The notes under the pieces are model-generated. The model did no database searches, was not told the DNA's origin, and saw nothing but the letters and a program-made list of their open reading frames with translations. A DNA stretch of 64,000 nt from Streptomyces griseus (lineage in GTDB: Bacteria > Actinomycetota > Actinomycetes > Streptomycetales > Streptomycetaceae): the NCBI RefSeq assembly GCF_900460065.1, contig NZ_UAVD01000007.1:62001-126000 (forward strand), read 5' to 3'. Shown here in pieces: positions 51,384 through 61,182 of this stretch (the stretch's first letter is position 1; every line of letters begins with the position of its first letter). The translations under genes and the position numbers were made by a program.

Positions 51384-52559
51384 GTGAACAGCGCGCCTCA
51401 GCAGACCTCTGCCTTGCGCCTGATCGTGACGGGAGGCGGCACCGGCGGCCACACCTACCCTGCTCTCACCGCGATCCGCACCTTGCAGGCGCGGCTGGCC
51501 GCTTCCGGCCGCACCCTCGACGTCCTGTGGATCGGCACGGCGGAGGGCCTGGAGGCCCGGGTCACGAGCGCAGAGGGCATCCCGTTCACGACCGTGGCCA
51601 CGGGCAAGATCCGGCGTCACGCGAACCCGCTGAAGATGGTGTCGCCCGCCAACGTCCGGGACATGGCGCGCGTGCCGCTCGGGGTCGCCCAGGCACGCAG
51701 CGCTGTCTCCGCCTTCCGGCCGGACGTCGTGCTCGCTACGGGCGGTTACGTAGCCGTGCCGGCCGGGCTCGCCGCCAAGGTGTGCCGGGTCCCGCTGGTC
51801 CTCCACGAGCAGACCGTCCGCCTCGGCCTCGCCAACCGGAAGCTGGCCGGCTCCGCCACGCGGATCGCCGTGTCCTCGGAGTCGACCCTGCCGCTCCTGC
51901 CGGAGAGCGTCCGGTCGGCGGCGGTGGTCACCGGCAACCCCGTACGACCGGAGGTCCTGACCGGCCACCCGGACAAGGCCGTGACGGCACTGGGTCTGCA
52001 CGCGTTCGACCGGCGGCTTCCGACGGTGTACGTCACCGGGGGCGCGCAGGGCTCTCAGCAGATCAACGACGTGGTCGGCAGCGAACTGCCGTGGCTGCTG
52101 GAGCGCGCCAACGTGGTGCACCAGTGCGGACCCGCCCACCAAGAGGCGCTGTCCGCGCGCGCAGCGGGACTCCCCGTCTCCCTGGCCGCCCGGTACCACC
52201 TCACTGCCTTCGTCGGACCGGAGCTGCCGGACGTCCTGGCCCTGGTCGATCTCGTGATCTCCCGCAGCGGCGCGGGCACCCTGGCCGAGCTGACCGCCCT
52301 CGGCAAGCCCGCCGTGTTCATCCCGCTCGCCACGGCGGCCGGGAACGAACAGGCGCACAACGCCCGCCACCTGGAGGAGTCCGGGGCGGCGGTCGCCCTC
52401 CTCGGCGAGGTCACCGGCGGGCACCTGCGCGAGGCGGTCGGCCCGCTCCTCGACGATCAGGAGCGCCGGGCCACGATGGCCGCGGCGGCCAGGGCCCACG
52501 GACGCCCGGACGCCGCGGAAAGGCTCGTGGACGTGATCCTGTCCGCAGCGTCCCGGTAA
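51384..52559 (+). CDS. MurG-like glycosyltransferase, stand-alone copy
   Basis: 391 residues from GTG 51384. GT-B fold: LIVTGGGTGGHTYPALTAI (the GGTGGH loop), VDVVLATGGYVAVPAGLAAK, PLVLHEQ, and the C-terminal domain VTGGAQGSQQINDVV, DLVISRSGAGTLAELTALGKPAVFIPL with the donor-binding Glu. MurG makes lipid II from lipid I. The normal copy sits in the division and wall cluster; this gene is away from it, so it may glycosylate another lipid carrier or be a spare. TAGAGT seven bases before GTG suggests a leaderless message; ATG 51342 would add 14 residues. Confidence 0.83.
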   Translation: MNSAPQQTSALRLIVTGGGTGGHTYPALTAIRTLQARLAASGRTLDVLWIGTAEGLEARVTSAEGIPFTTVATGKIRRHANPLKMVSPANVRDMARVPLGVAQARSAVSAFRPDVVLATGGYVAVPAGLAAKVCRVPLVLHEQTVRLGLANRKLAGSATRIAVSSESTLPLLPESVRSAAVVTGNPVRPEVLTGHPDKAVTALGLHAFDRRLPTVYVTGGAQGSQQINDVVGSELPWLLERANVVHQCGPAHQEALSARAAGLPVSLAARYHLTAFVGPELPDVLALVDLVISRSGAGTLAELTALGKPAVFIPLATAAGNEQAHNARHLEESGAAVALLGEVTGGHLREAVGPLLDDQERRATMAAAARAHGRPDAAERLVDVILSAASR

Positions 52560-52914
52560 CAGCGCGGGCCCTTTGCGGGCTACGTGATCCGTCCACCGGT
52601 GTGGAGGGTGGTGCCGGCTTCAGACGGCAGCGCCGACTCCTTTACTCCCCGTACGCGTCAACGGACACCATTGCGCCTCGGGCCGGCGGCTGCACGGCCG
52701 GACTCACGACCACGCGAGGAGGAAACAGGAGCAGGACGGCGAGGCAACATGGCACCGCCGGCCGGAGAGGCCGTACCACCTGGTTGAGCCACCGGATGTC
52801 ACCCGGGCACGCGAGCAGGTCGTCGTGTCCGGGCCCCGGAAGCGAATGCCGGACTTCTCGCCGGGTGTCCCACGCGTTCGCCAGGTCGGGGGCGCTCCGG
52901 CACCCACCGGCCCC
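52560..52914. other. Intergenic region without a supported gene
   Basis: A 355-base gap between the convergent MurG-like gene and kdpC. Short open frames exist on both strands but none shows consistent GC bias, a ribosome site or a domain. No clear terminator was found by eye. Confidence 0.4.
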
Positions 52915-53586
52915 TCACCCCCGGGTCAGGTCCCTGAGCGCGGTGTTCAGCTCCAGGACGTTCACCCGGGGCTCGCCCATGAAGCCGAGCAGTCGACCGG
53001 TGGTGTGGTCGGCGACGAGGTCCTCGACCTGTTTGACGTTCAGGTTGTTCCTCTCGGCGACCCGGTGCACCTGGAGCGCGGCGTACGCGGGTGAGATGTC
53101 GGGGTCCAGGCCGGAGCCGGAGGAGGTGACGGCGTCGGGCGGGATGTCGGCGGGGTTCACCTCGTACGTCGCGGTCGCGTTGTCCTCGACCACGGCTGCC
53201 TTGGCGTCCTTCACCCACTGGACCAGTTCCTCGTTGTCGCCGGAGCGGTTGGTGGCCCCGGAGAGGATCAGGGAGTACTGGGTGTTGACGCTGTTGGTCC
53301 CGAGGCCGTTGGAGGGGCGCGGCTGGAACCACTTCAGGTCCGGGGCGGGTGACTCCTCGCCGTCCTTCGGCGGGAGGTCGTACCGCTGGCCGATGAGGGA
53401 GGAGCCGACGACCTGCCCGTTCTCGTCCTCGATCCGGGAGCCGTTGGCGTTGTCGTGGAACAGGGCCTGGGCGACGCCGGTGACGGCGAGGGGGTAGACC
53501 ACCCCGCAGACCAGGGTGAGGACGAGGAGGGCTCGCAGTCCGGCCCCGAGTACGCGCGCGGTGCTGCCGACGGAGTTGTTGGTCAT
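52915..53586 (-). CDS. kdpC: KdpC, potassium-transporting ATPase subunit
   Basis: 223 residues. One N-terminal membrane helix ([26 protein letters not shown]), then the KdpC domain: [51 protein letters not shown] and [28 protein letters not shown]-type end. KdpC stabilises the KdpFABC complex and aids ATP binding. It is slightly longer than the enterobacterial protein (about 190) because of an insert near residues 95-130. Last gene of the operon, 6 bases after kdpB. Confidence 0.94.
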   Translation of the reverse strand: [223 protein letters not shown]

Positions 53587-53592
53587 GGCGGA

Positions 53593-55707
53593 TCAGCCGA
53601 TTCCGGGAAGGAGGGAGAGGAGCAGGTCGATGATCTTGATGCCGATGAACGGGGCGACGATGCCGCCGAGCCCGTAGACGCCCAGGTTGCGCCGGAGCAT
53701 CCGGTCGGCGCTCGCGGGGCGGTAGCGGACGCCCCTGAGGGCGAGCGGCACCAGGGCCACGATGACCAGGGCGTTGAAGATGACGGCGGAGAGGATCGCG
53801 GACTCGGGCGAGGTGAGCCCCATGATGTTCAGCCTGTCCAGCGACGGGTACGCCACGGCGAACATGGCGGGGATGATCGCGAAGTACTTCGCGACGTCGT
53901 TGGCGATGGAGAAGGTCGTCAACGCCCCCCGGGTGATGAGGAGTTGTTTGCCGATCTCGACGATCTCGATGAGTTTGGTGGGGTTGGAGTCGAGGTCCAC
54001 CATGTTCCCGGCCTCCTTGGCGGCCGAGGTTCCGGTGTTCATCGCGACGCCGACGTCGGCCTGGGCCAGGGCGGGCGCGTCGTTGGTGCCGTCGCCGGTC
54101 ATCGCGACGAGCTTGCCGCCGGCCTGTTCCCGCTTGATGAGGGCCATCTTGTCCTCGGGCGTCGCCTCGGCCAGGAAGTCGTCGACCCCGGCCTCCTCGG
54201 CGATCGCCTTCGCGGTCAGCGGGTTGTCGCCCGTGATCATGACCGTACGGATGCCCATCCGGCGCAGTTCGGCGAACCGCTCCCGCATGCCCTCCTTCAC
54301 CACGTCCTTGAGGTGGACGACGCCGAGCACCCGTGCCCCGTCCGCGTCCTCCACGGCCACCAGCAGCGGTGTGCCGCCGGCCTGGGCGATCCGGTCCGTG
54401 AGTTCCTGTGCGTCCTCGGAGACGCTCCCGCCCCGCTCCCTCACCCACGCCACGACGGAGCCGGTGGCGCCCTTGCGGACCTTCCGCCCGTCCAGGTCGA
54501 CGCCGGACATCCGGGTCTGCGCGGTGAACTCCACCCAGGCGGCGCCCGTCAGCTCCCCCTGGGTCCGCTCCCGCAGCCCGTACGTCTCCTTGGCGAGGAC
54601 GACGATCGACCGGCCCTCCGGGGTCTCGTCGGCGAGCGAGGAGAGCTGCGCGGCGTCCGCGAGCACGCTCTCGGTGACGCCTTCGACCGCGAGGAACTCG
54701 GCCGCCTGCCGGTTGCCCAGGGTGATGGTTCCGGTCTTGTCGAGGAGCAGGGTCGACACGTCGCCCGCGGCCTCGACCGCACGCCCCGACATGGCCAGGA
54801 CGTTGCGCTGCACCAGGCGGTCCATGCCCGCGATGCCGATCGCGGACAGCAGGGCCCCGATCGTGGTGGGGATCAGGCACACCAGCAGCGCGGCGAGCAC
54901 GATCAGCGAGGTCTGGTCGTCCGCACCCGCGTAGATCGCGAAGGGCTTGAGGGTGACGACGGCCAGCAGGAAGACGACGGTCAGGGACGCCAGCAGGATG
55001 TTCAGGGCGATCTCGTTGGGCGTCTTCTGCCGCGAGGCGCCCTCCACGAGATTGATCATGCGGTCGATGAAGGTCTCGCCGGGCTTCGTCGTGATCCTGA
55101 TGACGACGCGGTCGGACAGCACCTTCGTACCGCCGGTGACGGCCGAGCGGTCGCCACCGGACTCCCGGATGACCGGGGCGGACTCGCCGGTGATCGCGGA
55201 CTCGTCGACGGAGGCGACGCCCTCGACCACGTCCCCGTCACCGGGGATGGTGTCGCCGGCCTCGCAGACCACCAGGTCCCCGATCCGCAGGTCCGTCCCC
55301 GCGACCCGCTCCTCGTCGGGGCCGATGACGCGGCGGGCGATGGTGCCGGTCTTGGCCTTGCGCAGGGTGTCGGCCTGGGCCTTGCCCCGGCCTTCGGCGA
55401 CGGCCTCGGCGAGGTTGGCGAAGACGGTGGTCAGCCAGAGCCAGGCGGTGATCGCCCAACCGAACCAGTCGGTCGGGTCGGTGAGCGCCAGCACGGTGGT
55501 GACCACCGAGCCGACGAGCACGACGAACATCACCGGCGACCTGACCATCACGCGCGGATCGAGCTTGCGCAGCGCGTCCGGGAGGGACTTCAGCAGCTGC
55601 TGGGGGTCGAACAGCCCGCTGCCGACCCGGTTGGCGGTCCCGTGGCCGTCCGCCGGCGGTAGGTCTCCGTGCGGCGTGCGTGTGGGGGTGGGGGTGGCGG
55701 TGCTCAT
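53593..55707 (-). CDS. kdpB: KdpB, P-type ATPase subunit
   Basis: 704 residues from ATG 55707 (ATGA overlap with kdpA). Hydrolyses ATP to drive potassium import. P-type landmarks: actuator loop [12 protein letters not shown] (TGES), phosphorylation motif [13 protein letters not shown] (Asp323), nucleotide-domain [39 protein letters not shown] and hinge [16 protein letters not shown]. Helix motif [22 protein letters not shown] is Kdp-specific. The first 35 residues are a polar Thr/Pro-rich extension. All key residues are present. Confidence 0.95.
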   Translation of the reverse strand: MSTATPTPTRTPHGDLPPADGHGTANRVGSGLFDPQQLLKSLPDALRKLDPRVMVRSPVMFVVLVGSVVTTVLALTDPTDWFGWAITAWLWLTTVFANLAEAVAEGRGKAQADTLRKAKTGTIARRVIGPDEERVAGTDLRIGDLVVCEAGDTIPGDGDVVEGVASVDESAITGESAPVIRESGGDRSAVTGGTKVLSDRVVIRITTKPGETFIDRMINLVEGASRQKTPNEIALNILLASLTVVFLLAVVTLKPFAIYAGADDQTSLIVLAALLVCLIPTTIGALLSAIGIAGMDRLVQRNVLAMSGRAVEAAGDVSTLLLDKTGTITLGNRQAAEFLAVEGVTESVLADAAQLSSLADETPEGRSIVVLAKETYGLRERTQGELTGAAWVEFTAQTRMSGVDLDGRKVRKGATGSVVAWVRERGGSVSEDAQELTDRIAQAGGTPLLVAVEDADGARVLGVVHLKDVVKEGMRERFAELRRMGIRTVMITGDNPLTAKAIAEEAGVDDFLAEATPEDKMALIKREQAGGKLVAMTGDGTNDAPALAQADVGVAMNTGTSAAKEAGNMVDLDSNPTKLIEIVEIGKQLLITRGALTTFSIANDVAKYFAIIPAMFAVAYPSLDRLNIMGLTSPESAILSAVIFNALVIVALVPLALRGVRYRPASADRMLRRNLGVYGLGGIVAPFIGIKIIDLLLSLLPGIG

Positions 55708-57368
55708 GAGGCGAGCCCTTCGGCGAGCGGACCCAGCGCCAGGGCCGGGAAGTAGGTGAGTCCGGTGATGATGAGGATCGTGCCGACGAGCAGCCCCGAG
55801 TAGAGCGGCTTGTCGGTGCGCAGCGTGCCCGCCGTCTCCGGCACCGGCTGCTGCTCGGCGAGCGAGCCGGCGAGGGCCAGGACGAACACCATCGGGAGGA
55901 ACCGGCCGAGCAGCATGGCGATGCCGATGGTCGTGTTGAACCACTGGGTGTCGGCGTTGAGCCCGGCGAAGGCGGAGCCGTTGTTGTTGGCGCCGGAGGT
56001 GTAGGCGTACAGGATCTCGGAGAAGCCGTGCGCGCCGGAGTTGGTCATCGAGTCGGCAGGGGTCGGCAGGGCCATGGCGACCGCGGTGAAGCCGAGCACG
56101 AGCGCCGGGGTGATGAGGATGTAGCAGGCGGCGAACTTGATCTGCCGGGTGCCGATCTTCTTGCCGAGGTACTCCGGGGTGCGTCCGACCATCAGCCCGG
56201 CGATGAACACCGCGATGATCGCCATGATCAGCATGCCGTAGAGGCCGGAGCCGACACCGCCGGGGGCGATCTCGCCGAGCTGCATGCCGAGCAGGGTGAT
56301 GCCGCCGCCGAAGCCGGTGTACGAGGAGTGGAACGAGTTCACCGCGCCGGTCGAGGTCAGCGTCGTGGCGACGGCGAAGATCGACGAGCCGGCGATCCCG
56401 AAGCGGGCCTCCTTGCCCTCCATGGCCCCGCCGGCGATCTCGAACGCGGGCCCGCGGTGGGCGAACTCGGTCCACATCATCAGGGCGGTGAAGCCGATCC
56501 AGATGACGGCCATCGCGCCGAGGATCGCGTACCCCTGCTTCAGCGATCCGGCCATCCGGCCGAAGGTCCGCGTCAGGGCGAACGGGATCAGCAGGATGAG
56601 GAAGACCTCGAAGAGGTTGGAGAGCGGGTTGGGGTTCTCGAAGGGGTGGGCGGAGTTGGCGTTGAAGTAGCCGCCGCCGTTGGTGCCCAGCTCCTTGATC
56701 GCCTCCTGGGAGGCGACCGCGCCGCCGTTCCACTCCTGCGTACCGCCCGCGAACTGTCCGACCTGGTGGATGCCGGAGAAGTTCTGGATCGCCCCGGCGG
56801 CGACGAGGACGATCGCGCCGATCACCGAGATGGGGACCAGGATGCGGACGGTGCCGCGCACCAGGTCGGCCCAGAAGTTGCCGAGTTCCCCGGTGCGGGA
56901 GCGGGCGAAGCCCCGGACGAGTGCCACCGCCACGGCCATGCCGACGGCGGCGGACAGGAAGTTCTGCACCGCGAGGCCGCCGGTCTGCACGACGTGGCCC
57001 ATGGCCTGTTCGCCGTAGTAGGACTGCCAGTTGGTGTTGGCGACGAAGGACGCGGCGGTGTTGAACGCCTGGTCCGGGTCGATGGAGGAGAATCCGAGCG
57101 AGCCGGGCAGCGAGCCCTGCACCCGCTGCATCAGATACAGGAAGAGAACGCTCATCGCCGAAAAGGCGAGCACTCCGCGCAGATAGGCGGGCCAGCGCAT
57201 CTCGGCGGCGGGATTGGCGCCGATCGCCTTGTACATCCACTTCTCCGGCCGATAGTGCTTCTCGGAGGAGTAGACCCTGGCCATGTAATCGCCCAGCGGA
57301 CGGTAGGCGAGGGCGAGGGCGGCGATCAGGGCTGTGAGCTGGAGCAGACCAGCGACCTGGGAAGACAT
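55704..57368 (-). CDS. kdpA: KdpA, potassium-channel-like subunit
   Basis: 554 residues with about ten membrane helices. Selects and passes K+. The four pore loops are recognisable: [50 protein letters not shown] and [13 protein letters not shown]. Length is typical. Nine bases separate it from kdpF. The Kdp pump acts at low external potassium and is normally induced through KdpD/KdpE; these regulator genes are not in this window. Confidence 0.95.
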   Translation of the reverse strand: MSSQVAGLLQLTALIAALALAYRPLGDYMARVYSSEKHYRPEKWMYKAIGANPAAEMRWPAYLRGVLAFSAMSVLFLYLMQRVQGSLPGSLGFSSIDPDQAFNTAASFVANTNWQSYYGEQAMGHVVQTGGLAVQNFLSAAVGMAVAVALVRGFARSRTGELGNFWADLVRGTVRILVPISVIGAIVLVAAGAIQNFSGIHQVGQFAGGTQEWNGGAVASQEAIKELGTNGGGYFNANSAHPFENPNPLSNLFEVFLILLIPFALTRTFGRMAGSLKQGYAILGAMAVIWIGFTALMMWTEFAHRGPAFEIAGGAMEGKEARFGIAGSSIFAVATTLTSTGAVNSFHSSYTGFGGGITLLGMQLGEIAPGGVGSGLYGMLIMAIIAVFIAGLMVGRTPEYLGKKIGTRQIKFAACYILITPALVLGFTAVAMALPTPADSMTNSGAHGFSEILYAYTSGANNNGSAFAGLNADTQWFNTTIGIAMLLGRFLPMVFVLALAGSLAEQQPVPETAGTLRTDKPLYSGLLVGTILIITGLTYFPALALGPLAEGLAS

Positions 57369-57376
57369 TTCCGTAC

Positions 57377-57466
57377 TCAGAACCTCTCCGGGTAAAGGAG
57401 AGCGAGAATGAGATATCCGAGCAGGGACACGGCCACGACGAGGCCGACGACGTTTTCGACGGTCAC
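57377..57466 (-). CDS. kdpF: KdpF, small membrane subunit
   Basis: 29 residues from GTG 57466, a single helix [24 protein letters not shown] with the characteristic L-x-x-P-E-R/K-F end of KdpF. It is lipid-like packing material that stabilises the complex. Its start overlaps the stop of the peptide gene at 57463-57546 (GTGA), so both are translated in step. Confidence 0.9.
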   Translation of the reverse strand: MTVENVVGLVVAVSLLGYLILALLYPERF

Positions 57467-57546
57467 AGCTTGGTCACCCCCCGGGCTATGAGAGCCACCA
57501 GCGCGAACACCGCGATCGTGGTGGCGACGAAGGCCAGGTCGGCCAT
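57463..57546 (-). CDS. 27-residue membrane peptide at the head of the kdp operon
   Basis: ATG 57546, with AGGAG seven bases upstream, opens a 27-codon frame ending in GTGA overlap with kdpF. The peptide is one hydrophobic helix ([20 protein letters not shown], then ARGVTKL) with an acidic start and basic end, giving an N-out or N-in single-span orientation. It is not KdpF (which follows) but has similar size. It may be an extra stabilising subunit, or a leader whose translation couples to kdpF. The name of such a peptide is not known to me. Confidence 0.72.
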   Translation of the reverse strand: MADLAFVATTIAVFALVALIARGVTKL

Positions 57547-57629
57547 CGCGAACTCCTGATTGACGTGAGGAAGGGAATCGGCCGTTCGGCCGATACGAGC
57601 AAACCCCGGCTTCGTCGGGGCGATAAGCC

Positions 57630-57669
57630 GCCTTGACGGGGTCCATACGAATACCGGGAAAGCCTTGAC
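57630..57669 (-). promoter_or_regulatory. Direct repeats in the kdp promoter region
   Basis: GTCAAGGC (minus strand) occurs at 57669-57662 and again at 57637-57630, 32 bases apart or about three helical turns, 84-123 bases upstream of the first start codon. They are candidate activator sites, for example for KdpE; this is inference. Gap 57547-57768 holds nothing else supported. Confidence 0.4.
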
Positions 57670-57768
57670 GCCGATCTGACGCGGCCGGTCGGCGCGCGGC
57701 CGGGCAGGCGGGCGCGCGGCCGGGCCCCGTGCTCCGGGGGCCGGCCGCGCGCCGGACTGGGGCGGCCC

Positions 57769-59103
57769 TCAGGCGCCGACGTCGCGGCGCCGCAGGTCCT
57801 CCTGTGTCTCGCGCCGGATCAGCAGACGCGCCGTGCCGTCGTGCACCGCGACGACCGGCGGGCGGCCGACGAGGTTGTAGGAGGAGGCCATGGAGACCTG
57901 GTAGGCGCCCGCCACCGGCACCGCGAGCAGGTCGCCGGAGCGGATGTCACCGGGCAGGAGGACATCGTTCGCGAGGACGTCGCCGGCCTCGCAGTGCCGG
58001 CCCACCACCGTGGCGGCGACCGGCCCGGCCGTGGTGGAGCGGCCGATCAGGCGCGGCGCGTAGCGGGCCCCGTACAGGGCGGGCCGGGGGTTGTCGCTCA
58101 TGCCCCCGTCGACGGCCACGAACAGGTTCGGCCCGGTGTGCTTGACGGCGAGGACGCGGTAGAGCGCCACCCCGGCCGGGGCCACGATCGCCCGCCCGGG
58201 TTCGATGACCGTCCTCGGCACGGGCAGGCCGGCCGCCGCGCAGCTGGTGGCGAGTTCCGCGCCGAGGCGGCGCGCGAGGGCCGTCAGGTCGAGGGCGGGG
58301 TCCCCCGGCCGGTGGGCGACCCCGTGCCCGCCGCCCAGGTCGAGCTCGGGGAAGGTGACGCCGTGGTTGTCCTTGATCCGGGCCATGAGTCCGACCAGGC
58401 GCCGCACGGCCACCGCGTACGGCTTGGCGTCGGTGATCTGGGAGCCTATGTGGCAGTGCAGGCCGGTCAGTTCGAGCTGCGGCTGCCCCAGCACCCGGGC
58501 GATGGCGTGCTGGGCTGACCCGTCGGTGAGGGACAGGCCGAACTTCTGCCCGTCGGTACCGGTACGGATCTTCTCGTGGCCGCCCGCCGACACCCCGGGC
58601 ACCACCCGCACCATCACCTTCTGCCGCCCCCCGGGGCCGGTCAGCGCGGCGATCCGGGCGATCTCCGACGGGCTGTCGACGACGATCCGCCCGACCCCGA
58701 GCCGGAGCGCCGTCTCGATGTCGTGCGGTGTCTTCGCGTTGCCGTGCAGCACCATCCGCTCCGGCGGGAAGCCGGCGGCGTGGGCGAGTTCGAGCTCCCC
58801 GACGGAGCAGACGTCCAGCCCGAGGCCCTCCTCGTCGATCCACCGCGCCATCGCCCGGGAGAGGAACGCCTTGGCGGCGTAGAGCACCCGGGCGTCGGGG
58901 AAGGCGGCCCGGTAGGTCCGGCAGCGTGAGCGCACCTCGTCCTCGTCCAGGACGTACACGGGCGTGCCGAAGCGGCCGGCGAGCCCGGCCAGCGCGACTC
59001 CGCCGACGCTCAGGTCGCCGTGCGGGAGCCGGGCGGTGGAGGCGGGGAAGACGGACAGATCGTCGAGTTCCGCCGGGGGTTCCGTGAGCAGGGGAGCGGG
59101 CAT
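57769..59103 (-). CDS. Diaminopimelate-decarboxylase-like (alanine-racemase fold) protein
   Basis: 444 residues from ATG 59103. PLP motif YAAKAFLS (Lys), HGNAKT, substrate loop LTGLHCHIGSQI, EPGRAIVAPAG, VDGGMSDNPRPALYG, GRHCEAGDVL (the C-E-S/A-G-D pair) and GAYQVSMASSYN. The order is that of LysA, which makes lysine from meso-diaminopimelate. The glycine-rich loop reads DLGGGHGV instead of the usual GGGLGI. It is separate from lysine genes, so it may be a second LysA or a related decarboxylase with other substrate. Start of the following gene is 38 bases upstream, on the same strand. Confidence 0.84.
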   Translation of the reverse strand: MPAPLLTEPPAELDDLSVFPASTARLPHGDLSVGGVALAGLAGRFGTPVYVLDEDEVRSRCRTYRAAFPDARVLYAAKAFLSRAMARWIDEEGLGLDVCSVGELELAHAAGFPPERMVLHGNAKTPHDIETALRLGVGRIVVDSPSEIARIAALTGPGGRQKVMVRVVPGVSAGGHEKIRTGTDGQKFGLSLTDGSAQHAIARVLGQPQLELTGLHCHIGSQITDAKPYAVAVRRLVGLMARIKDNHGVTFPELDLGGGHGVAHRPGDPALDLTALARRLGAELATSCAAAGLPVPRTVIEPGRAIVAPAGVALYRVLAVKHTGPNLFVAVDGGMSDNPRPALYGARYAPRLIGRSTTAGPVAATVVGRHCEAGDVLANDVLLPGDIRSGDLLAVPVAGAYQVSMASSYNLVGRPPVVAVHDGTARLLIRRETQEDLRRRDVGA

Positions 59104-59141
59104 GGCGGCGTCTCCTCGGGAGGCGTGGGACGGGGCGCGGG

Positions 59142-59477
59142 TCACCGGGCGCGGGCGGGTTCTTGGGCCGCGCGCACCGGCACGGCGGTGACGGCCGGGG
59201 CCGAGAGGACCGGGTCGACGACGAGCCGGTCGACACCGAGGGGCTCCGTGAGGGCGCGCAGGGCGGGCTCGGCGAGCCTGATCGCGCTCTGGCCGGCGCC
59301 GAGGGCCGCGGTCAGCAGGTCGAGGCCGGTGAAGCCGACGGCGGTGCGCTCGCCCAGCGGAGTGCGGAACATCCGCAGCGCGGGTCCCGCGGCTTCCGGG
59401 CGGACGGGCACGTACAGGAGCACGGCCCGGGCCCGTTCATCGGGGTCGGGGTCGTCGTCGTACGAGAAGAGGCACAT
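59142..59477 (-). CDS. SAV_915-type small protein
   Basis: 111 residues from ATG 59477, with GGAGGAAA five bases upstream. Starts with CLFSYDDDPDPDERARAVLLYVPVRPEA; the middle GFTGLDLLTAALGAGQSAIRLAEPALRALTEPLGV matches the SseB-like pattern seen in SAV_915-type proteins. No signal peptide. Function unknown; forms a likely operon with the decarboxylase-like gene. Confidence 0.65.
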   Translation of the reverse strand: MCLFSYDDDPDPDERARAVLLYVPVRPEAAGPALRMFRTPLGERTAVGFTGLDLLTAALGAGQSAIRLAEPALRALTEPLGVDRLVVDPVLSAPAVTAVPVRAAQEPARAR

Positions 59478-59684
59478 GAGGTTTCCTCCGGGTGGAGCCA
59501 CGATCGGCCGTCGTCCGGCCGCACGACGTCGAAGCTATGCCCGCCCCGGCGCGGGAAGTCCTCCCGCCTGACGCGATGTTGACGGGCATCGCCGGGTTCA
59601 TACGCATCACTGACGCGCAACTCCCCCGGGCCGCCCTTCAATGGAATTCCGGAACGGAACGGGACGAGGCTGGGAGGCCGGACG

Positions 59685-60182
59685 GTGCGGCAGAGAATCG
59701 TGGTCGGCGTGAGCGGCTCCCCGGGGAGCCTGGCAGCCCTGCACCGGGCCACCGCCGAGGCGCGGGAACGCGACGCGGATCTCTGCGCCGTGCTGGCCTG
59801 GCAACTGCCCGGCGGGGGGCTGGGCGGCCGTGCCACCTACGGCACCGCCGCGCTCCGCGAGTACCGGGAGGCCGCTGTCGAGCACCTGCGCACGCTTCTC
59901 GACGGCGCGTTCGCCGTCAGGGGGCCGGGCGTCGCGCTGTCGGGGTTCGCGGTACGGGGCGAGCCCGGCGCGGTGCTCGTCGAGGCGGCCGAGTCGGCCG
60001 ACGGCCTCCTGGTCGTCGGGGCGGGCACGCGCGGCAGATGGCTGCGCGCCCTGCGCCCGTCGGTGGCGCGCTACTGCCTGGAGCACGCGGCCTGCCCCGT
60101 GCTCGCGGTCCCCCCGAACCCGCTCGAAGCCGAACTGGCCGCCGTGCTGGGCGACGACTGGCCCCTGCCGCTCGGGCCGTGA
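59685..60182 (+). CDS. Universal stress protein (UspA family)
   Basis: 165 residues from GTG 59685. Single Usp domain: IVVGVSGSPGSLAALHRATAEARERDADLCAVLAW at the start, and near the end LLVVGAGTRGRWLRALRPSVARYCLEHAACPVLAVP, which contains the ATP-binding G-x2-G-x9-S pattern in a slightly changed form. Cytoplasmic. The stop lies inside the first unit of the 40-bp tandem repeat at 60179-60378. Confidence 0.86.
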   Translation: MRQRIVVGVSGSPGSLAALHRATAEARERDADLCAVLAWQLPGGGLGGRATYGTAALREYREAAVEHLRTLLDGAFAVRGPGVALSGFAVRGEPGAVLVEAAESADGLLVVGAGTRGRWLRALRPSVARYCLEHAACPVLAVPPNPLEAELAAVLGDDWPLPLGP

Positions 60183-60378
60183 GAACGGAACACGGGGGCG
60201 GCACGGAACGCCGGGGCCGTGGGAACGGAACGAACGGGCGGCACGGAACGCCGAGGCCGTGAGAACGGAACGAACGGGCGGCACGGAACACCGGGGCCGT
60301 GAGAACGGAACGAACGGGCGGCACGGAACACCGGGGCCGTGAGAACGGAACGAACGGGCGGCACGGAACACCGGGGCC
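60179..60378. repeat. Five tandem copies of a 40-bp unit
   Basis: Units start at 60179, 60219, 60259, 60299 and 60339. The last three are identical; the first two carry a few substitutions. The unit begins GTGAGAACGGAACGAACGGG. 40 is not a multiple of three, so no repeated protein is encoded, and no spacers occur. It fills most of gap 60183-60548, where no gene is supported. Confidence 0.9.
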
Positions 60379-60548
60379 CGAAGCGCAACGCCCCTGGCGT
60401 ACGCGACACCGGGCCGTGAGGACGCAGCGCCCCGGGCCGGACCCCCCGGCCGCGGGCAGCGCCCCGCCCTGGAGGCGTTCGGGCCGCAGCGTGTCCGGTC
60501 CGCGGCGCCTCCGGTCCGCGGCGCGACCGCTCCACGGGGCGCGGGTCG

Positions 60549-61127
60549 TCAGCCCCGGCCGCGGGCCCGTCGTGACATCACGGCGCGCAGCACCCGGCGG
60601 CCCTCCGTGGACAGGTCCAGCGCCTTGCGGAGTCCGGCGCCGCTGCCCGCCGTGCCGGTGGTCTCCGCCAGGATCTCCAGAATGCGGACCTGCCGTTCCA
60701 GCTCCCCGGCGACCAGCGGCCCCAGGGCGGCCGGTTCACCGCCGCGGGCCGCCTTGAGCAGTTGCTCCTCGTCCGGAGGCGTCTCCCCGTCCGGGGCGTC
60801 GAGCCGCCCGTGGATCCGCAGGGCGACCAGCGAGCAGGCGTCCGCCCACTCCCGCAGCGGTACGGCGTCGAAGTCGGAAGGAGCGGCGCCGAGCATGCTC
60901 CGCACGAGCGCGGCCGGGCCGTCGGTGACGGGCTCGTGCTCCATTCCCGTCCTCGCCGCCGCCAGCCGAATGGCCCAATCCTGTCCGTTCTCGCAGCTCG
61001 CCCAGAGCGGGCGCAGCGGCTCCGCCCCGGGCTCCGCGAGCAGCGGCAGGCACCGGTCCAGGCAGGCCAGCGCCCCGGCGGCCAGTGCACGCTCGTCGGC
61101 TCGTTCGATCAGTTCCAGCAGACTCAT
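60549..61127 (-). CDS. Protein of unknown function, helical
   Basis: 192 residues. Helix-rich with many Leu/Ala/Glu: SLLELIERADERALAAGALACLDRCLPLL, then a W-x-x-C segment (PLWASCENGQDWAIRLAAARTG) and ERQVRILEILAETTGTAGSGAGLRKALDLS. No signal peptide or catalytic motif. GC bias supports coding. The gene stands between the tandem repeat and a large hairpin. I do not recognise the family. Confidence 0.62.
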   Translation of the reverse strand: MSLLELIERADERALAAGALACLDRCLPLLAEPGAEPLRPLWASCENGQDWAIRLAAARTGMEHEPVTDGPAALVRSMLGAAPSDFDAVPLREWADACSLVALRIHGRLDAPDGETPPDEEQLLKAARGGEPAALGPLVAGELERQVRILEILAETTGTAGSGAGLRKALDLSTEGRRVLRAVMSRRARGRG

Positions 61128-61182
61128 CGACGTCTCCCTCGGTCTACCGGATACTGCGCCGAATGGCTGAATATCGTCACTA

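Noticed and set aside
55708..57240. Open frame continuing upstream of kdpB
   Set aside because: It overlaps kdpA in another frame; KdpA motifs are all in the kdpA frame, and kdpB starts at 55707.
60179..60378. CRISPR array
   Set aside because: The 40-bp units are head-to-tail without spacers, and no cas genes are present.
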